NCBI GenBank assembly: GCA_035606335.1
Contig: DATNFP010000164.1
Span: 1 to 21,783, forward strand
From: DATNFP01 sp035606335
Lineage (GTDB): Bacteria; Bacteroidota; Bacteroidia; Chitinophagales; Chitinophagaceae
Direction: 5' to 3'
Length of the DNA: 21,783 bases
A model generated the notes under the pieces. That model was not told the DNA's origin. It did no database searches and worked only from the letters and a program-made list of their open reading frames with translations. This document shows positions 1 through 7,061 of the stretch, in pieces (within the stretch, counting starts at the first letter, position 1; every line of letters begins with the position of its first letter). The position numbers were made by a program, and so were the translations under genes.

Positions 1-679
1 AGCACCTGCTACCAGTCATACCGCAATCAATTTTATGGGTTGCTATGCGGCTATACATGGATTGAAACAGGCTTCGGATATTATACAATCGCAGCCGGGA
101 GCAAATGTGTTAGTTGTATGTACCGAATTATGTACCCTTCATTTCCAAAAGACATTTGATGAGGAGTCTATTTCTGCCCCTTTATTGTTTTCGGATGGAT
201 CGGCTGCGGTATTAGTAACAGGAAATGATAGTCCACATAACGGATTACGATTAGATAGCTTTTATTCAGAAGTATTGAAAGAAGCAAAAGATGCAATGTC
301 GTGGAATCTGTCATCGAATGGATTTATCATGACTTTATCGGCAGAAGTGCCGGAATTATTTAAACATGATATTGTACCATTAAAGCAAAGAGCCATAGCA
401 CGCGCAGGATATGAACCGGATTCAATAAAGCATTGGTGCATACATCCAGGGGGGAAAAGGATATTAGAAGCTATATGCGCAGGGTTACAATTAGAAAAAG
501 AAGATGTTTGTTATTCTTATGAGATATTGAAAAGATATGGGAACATGTCCTCACCTACTATATTATTTGTGCTTAAGGAAATGTGGAAGAAGCTAATGAG
601 TGATGAGGGTTCCCATATTTTTGGTGCAGCTTTTGGTCCGGGCCTCACGATGGAAAGTATGATAATGACCGTAGCATGA
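1..679 (+). CDS. Type III polyketide synthase, 5'-truncated (chalcone/stilbene synthase-like)
   Basis: The open frame enters from the left edge (reading from base 2), so about 225 C-terminal residues are visible of a family usually near 350; the true start lies outside. The Cys-His-Asn triad of type III polyketide synthases is present: the nucleophile in FMGCYAA (TGC at 41-43), His in HPGGKRI (443-445) and Asn in YGNMSS (542-544), followed by the family signature FGPGLTME near the C-terminus. Such homodimeric ketosynthases extend an acyl-CoA starter with malonyl-CoA to pyrones, resorcinols or similar products without an acyl carrier protein. The stop TGA shares bases with the ATG of the next gene (ATGA at 676-679), implying translational coupling to a methyltransferase and then a flavin oxidoreductase. 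Those neighbours favour a tailored long-chain phenol or pyrone over a fatty-acid FabH role. The family call is firm; the product is inferred. Confidence 0.9.
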   Translation, partial: APATSHTAINFMGCYAAIHGLKQASDIIQSQPGANVLVVCTELCTLHFQKTFDEESISAPLLFSDGSAAVLVTGNDSPHNGLRLDSFYSEVLKEAKDAMSWNLSSNGFIMTLSAEVPELFKHDIVPLKQRAIARAGYEPDSIKHWCIHPGGKRILEAICAGLQLEKEDVCYSYEILKRYGNMSSPTILFVLKEMWKKLMSDEGSHIFGAAFGPGLTMESMIMTVA

Positions 680-1380
680 GCATGCACCAGCGGTCATACG
701 AGAAAGAACTACTTGATGGCGATAATGTACCATTCGCAGATATTTTGCGGAACATGCAGGAATTGGATACAATCAATACATTGTTAGGGGGCCACGCGAT
801 AACCTGTAAGGGAGTAGATTTTTTTTTGAAGAAAAATAATGGATCAGACAGGCCGATATCTATAGTGGAAATAGGCTGCGGGGGCGGAGATAATCTTTTT
901 GCTATACATCGGTTCCTGGAGAAAAAGAACATTCCTTCTGAGATCACCGGCATTGATATAAAACAGGAATGTATTGATACTGCAAGGCAGCAAAGCAAAA
1001 TCAAAGCGGTATGGATATGTAGTGATTACAGGGATGCAGCCTGGAAAGAACATAAGCCTGATATTATTTTCTCATCATTATTCTGCCATCATTTTACAAA
1101 TGAAGAACTTGCAGAACAATTACAATGGCTGAAAGTGAACAGCAAAATGGGCTTTTTTATCAACGACCTGCAACGCCATCCACTTGCTTATCAGTCTATA
1201 AAAATACTTACGCGACTTTTCTCTAAATCTTATCTTGTGAAGAATGATGCACCATTATCGGTGAAGAGAGGCTTCGTAAGAAAAGATTGGGAGAATATCC
1301 TTGGTAAAGCAAACATATCTTTCTATCATCTTAGCTGGCAATGGGCATTTCGCTACCTGCTTTGTGTACCTAATGAATAA
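676..1380 (+). CDS. Class I SAM-dependent methyltransferase of the type III PKS operon
   Basis: A 234-residue protein with the SAM-binding motif I EIGCGGGDN at about residues 65-73, followed by the acidic end of the second strand (GIDI, about 92-95), as in class I Rossmann methyltransferases. A downstream FINDLQRHPLAY segment is, from memory, typical of the methyltransferases found beside type III PKS genes in Bacteroidota. The ATG overlaps the PKS stop by 4 bases, and the 3' end overlaps the next start by 8 bases. It therefore most likely methylates the polyketide or its hydroxylated derivative, on carbon or oxygen; the sequence does not say which. It passes a run of nine T at about 821-829 without losing frame. 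The family is sure; the substrate is inferred from context. Confidence 0.85.
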   Translation: MSMHQRSYEKELLDGDNVPFADILRNMQELDTINTLLGGHAITCKGVDFFLKKNNGSDRPISIVEIGCGGGDNLFAIHRFLEKKNIPSEITGIDIKQECIDTARQQSKIKAVWICSDYRDAAWKEHKPDIIFSSLFCHHFTNEELAEQLQWLKVNSKMGFFINDLQRHPLAYQSIKILTRLFSKSYLVKNDAPLSVKRGFVRKDWENILGKANISFYHLSWQWAFRYLLCVPNE

Positions 1381-2512
1381 CGCACACATATATGATGTCG
1401 CAATAATTGGCGGTGGGCTTGCCGGCCTATCTTTGGCAATACAGTTAAAGAAGAAGGATCATAATGTGCTTGTGTTGGAAAAAGAAGGTTACCCAAGGCA
1501 TAAAGTATGTGGTGAATATATCAGCATGGAAAGCAAACCTTTCCTTGAGGAATTAGGATTGCCAGTGAGCCAAATGAAACTACCAGTAATAAACAAGCTC
1601 AAGGTAACAGATGTAAAAGGATTTGAATTAAACGCACCGTTACCACAGGGAGGTTTTGGAATAAGCAGATATAAACTGGATGCATCATTAGCCAAAATAG
1701 CCGAGGAGAATAGGGTAACATTAATGACTAAAACGAGAGTAGAACAGGTACAATTTGAAAATGAAGAATTTACCATTAAGGCAAATAATCAATCGTTTGC
1801 TGCAAAAGTAGTTTGCGGGGCATGGGGCAAGCGAAGTAATATAGATGTGAAATGGCAACGAAATTTTACCAAAGAGAAAAAAAAATCGCTAAATAATTAC
1901 ATCGGTATTAAATATCATATCCAATACGATTGGCCTGATGATCTGATCGCGCTACATAATTTCAGCAACGGATATTGTGGTATCTCAAAAGTAGAAGATG
2001 GCAAGTGCTGTCTTTGCTATTTGACCAATGCTGCCAACCTGCAAAAGAACGGAAACAACATAAAAAAGATGGAGCAAAATGTATTAATGAGAAATCCTCA
2101 TTTGAAGGATATTTTTGCTAAAGCAACTTTTTTATATGAAGAACCATTAGTGATCTCACAAATCAGCTTTCAGGAAAAAGAACAGGTACAAGAGCATGTG
2201 CTGCTTACCGGAGACACCGCAGGATTAATAACACCATTATGTGGCAATGGTATGAGCATGGCTTTTCACTCTTCGAAAATTGCTTTTCAGGAGATAGATA
2301 ATTTTTTAGCCGGACGTATCAGCAGGATGCAAATGGAGGAAAATTATAAGCGCAACTGGAGAAAAAACTTTTCAACCAGATTAACAGCTGGAAGGGTATT
2401 ACAAAGCAATTTCGGGAAAGATATTCTTACCACTCTTTTTTTAAAGACAGTCAACCGCTTGCCTTTTATACAAAAACGATTGATCGAGGCTACTTCCGGA
2501 AAGCCGTTTTGA
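1373..2512 (+). CDS. FAD-dependent oxidoreductase/monooxygenase (geranylgeranyl reductase / PHBH-like)
   Basis: A 379-residue flavoprotein when started at the ATG at 1373, which overlaps the methyltransferase stop by 8 bases. Frame-open residues upstream of 1373 lie inside the methyltransferase gene and before the dinucleotide fold, so they are not used. The N-terminal ADP-binding motif is IIGGGLAGLS (about 11-20), followed by the ribose-binding acidic residue in LVLEKE and the KVCGEYIS segment seen in the geranylgeranyl-reductase branch of the PHBH superfamily. The second FAD motif, TGDTAGLITPLCGNGM, is in the C-terminal half. Enzymes of this type hydroxylate aromatic rings or reduce isoprenoid double bonds. 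Next to a type III PKS and a methyltransferase, ring hydroxylation of a resorcinol or pyrone (as by SrsC-like enzymes) is the more attractive reading, but reductase activity cannot be excluded. Confidence 0.82.
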   Translation: MNNAHIYDVAIIGGGLAGLSLAIQLKKKDHNVLVLEKEGYPRHKVCGEYISMESKPFLEELGLPVSQMKLPVINKLKVTDVKGFELNAPLPQGGFGISRYKLDASLAKIAEENRVTLMTKTRVEQVQFENEEFTIKANNQSFAAKVVCGAWGKRSNIDVKWQRNFTKEKKKSLNNYIGIKYHIQYDWPDDLIALHNFSNGYCGISKVEDGKCCLCYLTNAANLQKNGNNIKKMEQNVLMRNPHLKDIFAKATFLYEEPLVISQISFQEKEQVQEHVLLTGDTAGLITPLCGNGMSMAFHSSKIAFQEIDNFLAGRISRMQMEENYKRNWRKNFSTRLTAGRVLQSNFGKDILTTLFLKTVNRLPFIQKRLIEATSGKPF

Positions 2513-2614
2513 GCCATAAATTCAATTTGATCGCCGCAAAAGTTAATTATAAAATAACACTGCCATTTGCTATATTGTATAGGATATTTGGGGGAATTAA
2601 AATATATATTACCC

Positions 2615-3361
2615 ATGGACAAAAGCAATAATTATGTAGCACTTGTGACCGGCAGTACCGGGGGTCTTGGAACCGCTATGTGTAAAAGACTTTCAGATGA
2701 CGGCTATCATGTTGTAGCCAATTATAACAGCGCCGAAAAAGCAGCGCAGTGGAAGGAGAAAATGAAGGCTGAAGGTTATGAATTTGAAATGTACCAGGCA
2801 GATGTAAGCGATTATGATTCCGTAGAAAAAATGGTGTGGCAAATAGAAAGTGAAATAGGCGAGATAGATGTGCTCGTAAACAATGCAGGCATTACAAGAG
2901 ATGGGCAATTCAGAAAAATGACAAAAGAGAATTGGGATGCAGTGCTCAAGACGAACTTATACAGTGTATTTAACTGTACGCGTAATGTAATCAATCAAAT
3001 GATAGAGCGACAATACGGCCGTATCATAAATATATCTTCAGTGAATGGCCAGCGGGGACAATTTGGACAAGCAAACTACTCTGCTGCAAAAGCAGGTATG
3101 CATGGCTTTACAAAAACCCTTGCAATGGAAGTGGCAAGAAAAGGCATTACCGTAAATACTATTTCACCAGGATACATCGCCACAGATATGGTAATGGCAG
3201 TGCCTGAAGATATAAGAAACAAGATAGTTGCAGAAATACCCATAGGAAGACTTGGCGGCACAGAAGAGATCGCACATCTTGTGTCTTTTCTTGCTTCACG
3301 CGAAGCAAGCTTTATCACCGGAGCTAATTACGCGATCAACGGTGGCCAGCATGTGTATTAA
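2615..3361 (+). CDS. phaB: SDR-family acetoacetyl-CoA reductase (PhaB-like)
   Basis: A 248-residue short-chain dehydrogenase. The nucleotide-binding motif TGSTGGLG (12-19), NNAG (89-92) and the catalytic Asn114, Ser142, Tyr155 and Lys159 (YSAAK) are all present. The pattern ANYNSAEKA, GYIATDMVMAVPE and the terminal NGGQHVY closely match acetoacetyl-CoA reductases (PhaB), which reduce acetoacetyl-CoA to (R)-3-hydroxybutyryl-CoA with NADPH; FabG is the main alternative. The start at 2615 is preferred because the open stretch back to 2567 adds 16 residues not expected before the fold. A gap of 102 bases separates it from the PKS operon, so it may have its own promoter; 10 bases separate it from the LOG gene. 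No phaC or phaA is in the window, so a role in PHB synthesis is not shown here. Confidence 0.83.
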   Translation: MDKSNNYVALVTGSTGGLGTAMCKRLSDDGYHVVANYNSAEKAAQWKEKMKAEGYEFEMYQADVSDYDSVEKMVWQIESEIGEIDVLVNNAGITRDGQFRKMTKENWDAVLKTNLYSVFNCTRNVINQMIERQYGRIINISSVNGQRGQFGQANYSAAKAGMHGFTKTLAMEVARKGITVNTISPGYIATDMVMAVPEDIRNKIVAEIPIGRLGGTEEIAHLVSFLASREASFITGANYAINGGQHVY

Positions 3362-3371
3362 ACAATAAGGA

Positions 3372-4124
3372 ATGGAGCAACCAGAGCATTTATCGCAAAA
3401 CCAATCTAACAAAGAATTTACGCCCGTAGGCTCAAAAAATGAAGCTGTATTCCTCGAAGGCCCTCATTCAAGATGGAAAGAGCTTACTTTTCTTTTTGAT
3501 GTAATGAGAGAGTTTTTTTACGGATTGAGAAAGCTGCATTTTGTGGGGCCATGTGTTACAGTGTTTGGTTCGGCACGCTTTACAGAGGCAAATCCCTATT
3601 ATAAAATAGCCGAACAAATAGGAGGGAAAATAGCATCTCTCGGATTTACTGTAATGACGGGAGGTGGTCCCGGGGTTATGGAAGCGGCAAATAAAGGGGC
3701 GAAAGAGGCTGGTGGACATTCCGTAGGCTGCAATATTGTTTTGCCTAAAGAGCAAAAGCCCAATAAATATCTAGACAAATGGATAGATATTGACTACTTC
3801 TTTATCCGCAAAACATTGCTTACCAAATATTCTTATGCCTTTGTGGTAATGCCGGGTGGCTATGGTACGATGGACGAATTTTTTGAAGCAATAACGATGA
3901 TACAAACAGGTAAGTTCCAGCGATTTCCTGTTGTGCTGTTTGGAAAAGAATTTCACGAAGAATTGTATCAGTATATGCAGCGAATGGCAAGAGAAAAAAC
4001 CATTAGTCCCGAGGACCTTCAATTGTTTTTATATACAGATTCCGTAGACGAAGCAATTGCTCACATAAAAAAGAATGCAATAGAAGGATTTGGGCTAAAG
4101 AAACGTACACACATCAAATTATAA
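3372..4124 (+). CDS. LOG-family protein (TIGR00730-type Rossmann fold, cytokinin-riboside phosphoribohydrolase-like)
   Basis: A 250-residue protein with the LOG-family signatures GGGPGVMEAANKGA (97-110) and PGGYGTMDE (161-169), which together form the nucleoside-monophosphate site. Characterised members hydrolyse the N-glycosidic bond of AMP-like or cytokinin nucleotides, releasing the base and ribose 5-phosphate; many bacterial members have an unknown physiological role, and some act as general nucleotide nucleosidases (PpnN type). An N-terminal extension of about 50 residues, poorly ordered at first and then helical (RWKELTFLFDVMREFF), precedes the core and is common in the longer members. 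It starts 10 bases after the PhaB-like gene, so the two are probably cotranscribed, although no functional link is obvious. Confidence 0.85.
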   Translation: MEQPEHLSQNQSNKEFTPVGSKNEAVFLEGPHSRWKELTFLFDVMREFFYGLRKLHFVGPCVTVFGSARFTEANPYYKIAEQIGGKIASLGFTVMTGGGPGVMEAANKGAKEAGGHSVGCNIVLPKEQKPNKYLDKWIDIDYFFIRKTLLTKYSYAFVVMPGGYGTMDEFFEAITMIQTGKFQRFPVVLFGKEFHEELYQYMQRMAREKTISPEDLQLFLYTDSVDEAIAHIKKNAIEGFGLKKRTHIKL

Positions 4125-4143
4125 GAATAGCACGAGAGATAAG

Positions 4144-4158
4144 CTCAAAGCCCTTGAG
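4144..4158 (+). terminator. Possible weak hairpin after the LOG gene
   Basis: CTCAA and TTGAG flank a five-base loop 20 bases after the LOG stop, followed by AATTTAAAT. The stem is short and there is no clean T-tract, so this is a weak candidate; the right arm also touches the putative -33 element of the paaI promoter. Confidence 0.2.
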
Positions 4159-4182
4159 AATTTAAATAATGACTTTATTTTG
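4154..4182 (+). promoter_or_regulatory. Candidate Bacteroidetes-type promoter of paaI
   Basis: TTG at 4154-4156 and TTATTTTG at 4175-4182 (one difference from TAnnTTTG) are 18 bases apart, close to the -33/-7 spacing of Bacteroidetes housekeeping promoters. A start near 4188 would leave a leader of about 50 bases before the paaI ATG at 4239. The same TTTATTTTGT string occurs upstream of the kbl-like gene. Confidence 0.35.
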
Positions 4183-4238
4183 TACACAAGTAGCAAAGTG
4201 AAAGCTAACGGATTATTGATAGGAAAAATAACTACCCA

Positions 4239-4673
4239 ATGAGTGAAACACCGATAACTCCAAATGAAGTATTGGAAAGAATGCTAGCCCATGACAAATT
4301 TACCGCATGGTTAGAATTAAAAATTGATGAAATAGGATCAGGATATTGTAAGCTACATTATACTGTGAGAGAAGACATGCTCAATGGATTTTCCAATATG
4401 CATGGAGGCATTTTGTTTTCAGCATCAGATTCTGCTCTTGCATTTGCGTGCAACTCACACGGCAGACTTTCGGTGGCACTGGATGTTACCATTTCTTTTT
4501 TAAGACGGGCTGAAATTGGCGAGACACTTACTGTAGAAGCCAAAGAAATGTATTTAGGAAATAAGACCGGGGTTTATGATATAAGGACAATAAATGAACA
4601 AGGGGAACTGGTTGCATTCTTTAAAGGAACTACCTATAGAACAATGAAAGAAGTAGAGAGATTGCAACGATAA
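4239..4673 (+). CDS. paaI: PaaI-type hotdog-fold acyl-CoA thioesterase
   Basis: A 144-residue single-hotdog protein. It closely follows remembered E. coli PaaI: DMLNGF..MHGG, then LFSASDSALAFACNSHG (catalytic Asp within SASDSA), then KTGVYDI before the last strand. PaaI enzymes are tetrameric and hydrolyse aryl-acyl-CoA thioesters, chiefly hydroxyphenylacetyl-CoA dead-end intermediates that would trap CoA during phenylacetate breakdown. It is preceded by its own likely promoter, 114 bases after the LOG gene, so it is not obviously part of the upstream operon. A paaY gene lies about 1.5 kb away on the opposite strand, which supports a phenylacetate link, but no oxygenase or ligase genes of that pathway are in the window. 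A broader thioesterase role is possible. Confidence 0.85.
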   Translation: MSETPITPNEVLERMLAHDKFTAWLELKIDEIGSGYCKLHYTVREDMLNGFSNMHGGILFSASDSALAFACNSHGRLSVALDVTISFLRRAEIGETLTVEAKEMYLGNKTGVYDIRTINEQGELVAFFKGTTYRTMKEVERLQR

Positions 4674-4688
4674 ATTATTTTAATTAGG

Positions 4689-4756
4689 GCAGCAAGCCGT
4701 TACGGCATTATTACCGACTATACAAATTATCATGCTGCCGTAACATTTCGCGTTAC
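4689..4756 (+). repeat. Nested inverted repeats in the paaI-cpsB gap
   Basis: The 196-base gap between 4674 and 4869 holds an 11-base palindrome GCCGTTACGGC (4696-4706). An overlapping copy GTTACGGCA (4699-4707) matches TGCCGTAAC (4736-4744) as a 9-bp inverted repeat, and GTAAC/GTTAC (4740-4744 with 4752-4756) can also pair. GCAGCA/TGCTGC (4689-4694, 4733-4738) adds another arm. The pairings exclude one another. There is no T-tract, so this is not a standard terminator; its role is unknown. Confidence 0.4.
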
Positions 4757-4869
4757 ATATTGGTATTGCAAAACCCGGTTTCTTATATATCAGTATCTTT
4801 AGCCTGAAATAATAATGCAATAAATTTACTATTGCATAATACTAATCTAAAATGTTTTAAAATATAGAT

Positions 4870-5640
4870 ATGTTTTCACGGTTGTTCGGGTCTAAAGAAA
4901 AGAAGAATGTTACTCCACAAAATAATGAAGATGCACCTGATTGGTCGTTTCTTGCAACTGATATACACTCCCATTATATACCGGGCATTGATGATGGCGC
5001 TCAAACAATAGAAGATAGCATAGAACTGGTATTAGCAATGAAGCAATTGGGTTTTAAAAGTCTTGTAACTACACCCCATGTGAAATATGACCATTTTCCA
5101 AACACTACTGAAACAATTACTACAGGATTACAAGTGTTGAAAAATGGACTAAGTGAAAGAGGTATTGATATGCCTATAAAGGCAGCGGCAGAATATTATA
5201 TCGATGATTACTTCATGCGATTGTTACAAAGTGAGCCATTGCTTACTATAAATGAAAATGAAGTGCTGGTAGAATTGTCTTTCCTTTTTGAGCCAGTAAA
5301 ATTGCACGAGACATTATTTAAAATACAATCATTAGGATATCGCCCCATTCTTGCACACCCTGAGCGTTATGCCTTTTATCATAGCAAACCAGACATATAC
5401 AGAGAACTAAAAGACAAAGGATGCCTGTTGCAATTAAATTCGCTTTCGCTGACGGGATATTATGGAAAACCCGTAAAACAAATTGCAGATATGCTGCTGG
5501 AGCAAAAATTGTACGACTATGCAGGATCGGATATGCACCATATAAAACACGCAGAAACGCTGAGAAAAATGATGGATTCAAGATCGTTTGCGAAGATGCA
5601 GCAATACCCTTTTAAAAACTCAAAAATTAAAGTTGCATAG
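4870..5640 (+). CDS. CpsB/YwqE-type protein-tyrosine phosphatase (PHP fold)
   Basis: A 256-residue protein of the CpsB/CapC/YwqE family, metal-dependent (Mn-type) phosphatases that remove phosphate from bacterial tyrosine kinases controlling capsule or exopolysaccharide export. The PHP metal ligands are visible: DIHSHYIPGIDDGA (31-44, His33, His35, Asp41), TTPHVKYDHF, HPERY, and GSDMHH near the C-terminus. The first 28 residues, basic and then acidic, precede the catalytic core, and there is no signal peptide, so the enzyme is cytoplasmic. The cognate Wzc-like kinase and polysaccharide genes are not in this window, so it is an orphan here. The yfiT-like gene starts 18 bases after the stop and is probably cotranscribed. 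Confidence 0.88.
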   Translation: MFSRLFGSKEKKNVTPQNNEDAPDWSFLATDIHSHYIPGIDDGAQTIEDSIELVLAMKQLGFKSLVTTPHVKYDHFPNTTETITTGLQVLKNGLSERGIDMPIKAAAEYYIDDYFMRLLQSEPLLTINENEVLVELSFLFEPVKLHETLFKIQSLGYRPILAHPERYAFYHSKPDIYRELKDKGCLLQLNSLSLTGYYGKPVKQIADMLLEQKLYDYAGSDMHHIKHAETLRKMMDSRSFAKMQQYPFKNSKIKVA

Positions 5641-5658
5641 GCTGAAAATAAAATTTTT

Positions 5659-6189
5659 ATGAGTGAAGATCTGCAATACCCGATAGGACGTTTTGAGCGC
5701 CCGGAGAAATACACACCAGAGAATGCGAAAGAGTGGATAGCTTCTATAGAAGCTTTGCCAAGTTGGCTGGATGTATGTATTGAGAACCTGGACGAAGCAC
5801 AGATACACACGCCCTACCGACCGGGAGGATGGACCGTGCAGCAGGTGATACACCATATAGCAGATAGCCACATGAACGCGTATATAAGATTTAAGCTCGC
5901 ACTTACCGAGGATAATCCAATCGTGAAACCTTATGATGAAAACTTATGGGCTGTATTGCCTGATGTAGAAGTTGTGCCAGTAAATGTTTCAGTTACCTTA
6001 CTTCATGCCATGCACCGCAGATGGGTAGCATTGCTGAAAAGTATGCAACCAGCAGACTGGGGAAAAACTTATTATCATCCTGAATCGAAACAGAACGTTC
6101 CTTTGTGGCATGTGGGCGCAATGTATGCCTGGCATGGGCGACATCATATGGAGCATGTAAAACAACTGCGGGAGCGGATGGGCTGGTAG
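5659..6189 (+). CDS. YfiT-like DinB/bacillithiol-transferase family metal-dependent protein
   Basis: A 176-residue four-helix DinB-superfamily protein. The likely metal-binding histidines are in VIHHIADSHMN (65/66 and 71) and in WHGRHHMEHV near the end (159-166). The opening YPIGRFE..., the PGGWTVQQV box and the overall length match the YfiT group, whose members are described as putative metal-dependent hydrolases or bacillithiol S-transferases. Bacillithiol genes are known in Bacteroidota, so thiol-transfer detoxification is reasonable, but no bsh gene is in the window. The stop TAG (6187-6189) directly abuts the stop of the convergent paaY at 6190, leaving no intergenic base. Confidence 0.82.
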   Translation: MSEDLQYPIGRFERPEKYTPENAKEWIASIEALPSWLDVCIENLDEAQIHTPYRPGGWTVQQVIHHIADSHMNAYIRFKLALTEDNPIVKPYDENLWAVLPDVEVVPVNVSVTLLHAMHRRWVALLKSMQPADWGKTYYHPESKQNVPLWHVGAMYAWHGRHHMEHVKQLRERMGW

Positions 6190-6789
6190 TTATTTATCGC
6201 CTTTTATTTTATTCCAGGTATCGTATAAAGATTCTTGTGAAGGACGGTTATCGGGAATTTCACTGAGAGGCTGGCATTGGATGAGGCTATCGAAACAATC
6301 CTTTGGCAATGTCTGGTATAAGTGTGTGCCTTTTGTTTTCCATGCTATCATTTCATCGCTTACTTCTTTTATTATTCTTCCAGGATTCCCAACGACCAAA
6401 GAACGAGCAGGTATCTTAGTTGTGGCACTAATAAATGACATCGCACCAACGATGCACTCATCCCCAATCTCTACTTCGTCCATAATAACAGAATTCATGC
6501 CTATCATTACATTGCGACCAATAGTTGCGCCATGTATGATAGCACCATGACCTATGTGAGCAGATTCCTTCAATAATACTGTGACACCAGGGAACATGTG
6601 TATTGTACAGTTTTCCTGGATATTGCACCCGTCTTCTATCACTATACCTCCCCAATCACCACGTAAGGCAGCACCCGGCCCTATATAAACATCTTTGCCA
6701 ATAATGACATTACCAGTCACCGCTGCCAGCGGGTGAACAAAAGATGAGGGATGCACCACAGGAATAAATCCTTTGAATGAATAAAACAT
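6190..6789 (-). CDS. paaY: PaaY: left-handed beta-helix hexapeptide protein / gamma-carbonic-anhydrase-like thioesterase
   Basis: A 199-residue protein made of hexapeptide repeats (such as VIIGKDVYIGPGAALRGD) that build a trimeric left-handed beta-helix. His64 (CTIH), His81 and His86 (HIGHGAIIHG) match the zinc ligands of gamma-carbonic anhydrases. The length and the C-terminal segment AWKTKGTHLYQTL...QPLSEI line up with remembered E. coli PaaY rather than with shorter YrdA proteins. PaaY has thioesterase activity toward ring-opened or tropone-type CoA intermediates of phenylacetate degradation. It lies 50 bases downstream of yidD on the same strand and may be the last gene of the rpmH-rnpA-yidD transcript, an unexpected place for a catabolic gene. 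Its start is the ATG at 6789-6787. Confidence 0.84.
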   Translation of the reverse strand: MFYSFKGFIPVVHPSSFVHPLAAVTGNVIIGKDVYIGPGAALRGDWGGIVIEDGCNIQENCTIHMFPGVTVLLKESAHIGHGAIIHGATIGRNVMIGMNSVIMDEVEIGDECIVGAMSFISATTKIPARSLVVGNPGRIIKEVSDEMIAWKTKGTHLYQTLPKDCFDSLIQCQPLSEIPDNRPSQESLYDTWNKIKGDK

Positions 6790-6839
6790 TACCTCAAAAG
6801 TAAACAGATGAAAGCAAAAGGGAAAGCTACTTGTATTTC

Positions 6840-7061
6840 TTATGGAACAGGGTCGTAACCACTTTTACCCCAGGGGTGGCAGGAAAGAAAACGTTTAAAA
6901 GCAAGCCAGCCCCCTTTGAATGGACCATATTTCTTTATAGCTTCCAAGCCGTAGGCGCTGCATGTAGGTGTATAACGACATTTGGCCCCCAAGAATGGAG
7001 ATATAGCCCCCTGGTATATGCGTATGAGGCCAACAAATATGTAAGTCAATATTTTACGCAT
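6840..7061 (-). CDS. yidD: YidD membrane protein insertion efficiency factor
   Basis: A 73-residue protein starting at the ATG at 7061, giving an N-terminal amphipathic or hydrophobic stretch (ILTYIFVGLIRIYQGAISP) followed by the YidD hallmark CRYTPTCSAYGLEAIKKYG and FKRFLSCHPW. A start 18 bases further upstream is open but adds residues lying deeper inside rnpA. YidD is a small inner-membrane-associated factor that assists YidC-dependent insertion. The start overlaps the rnpA stop by 8 bases, matching the conserved order rpmH-rnpA-yidD. The yidC gene that often follows is absent; paaY follows instead. Confidence 0.93.
   Translation of the reverse strand: MRKILTYIFVGLIRIYQGAISPFLGAKCRYTPTCSAYGLEAIKKYGPFKGGWLAFKRFLSCHPWGKSGYDPVP

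Noticed and set aside
1301..1372. Longer N-terminus of the FAD oxidoreductase
   Set aside because: It lies inside the methyltransferase gene and adds 24 residues before a dinucleotide-binding motif that normally sits near the N-terminus.
2567..2614. Longer N-terminus of the PhaB-like reductase
   Set aside because: The SDR fold starts right after the ATG at 2615; the extra residues are hydrophobic and unlike the family.
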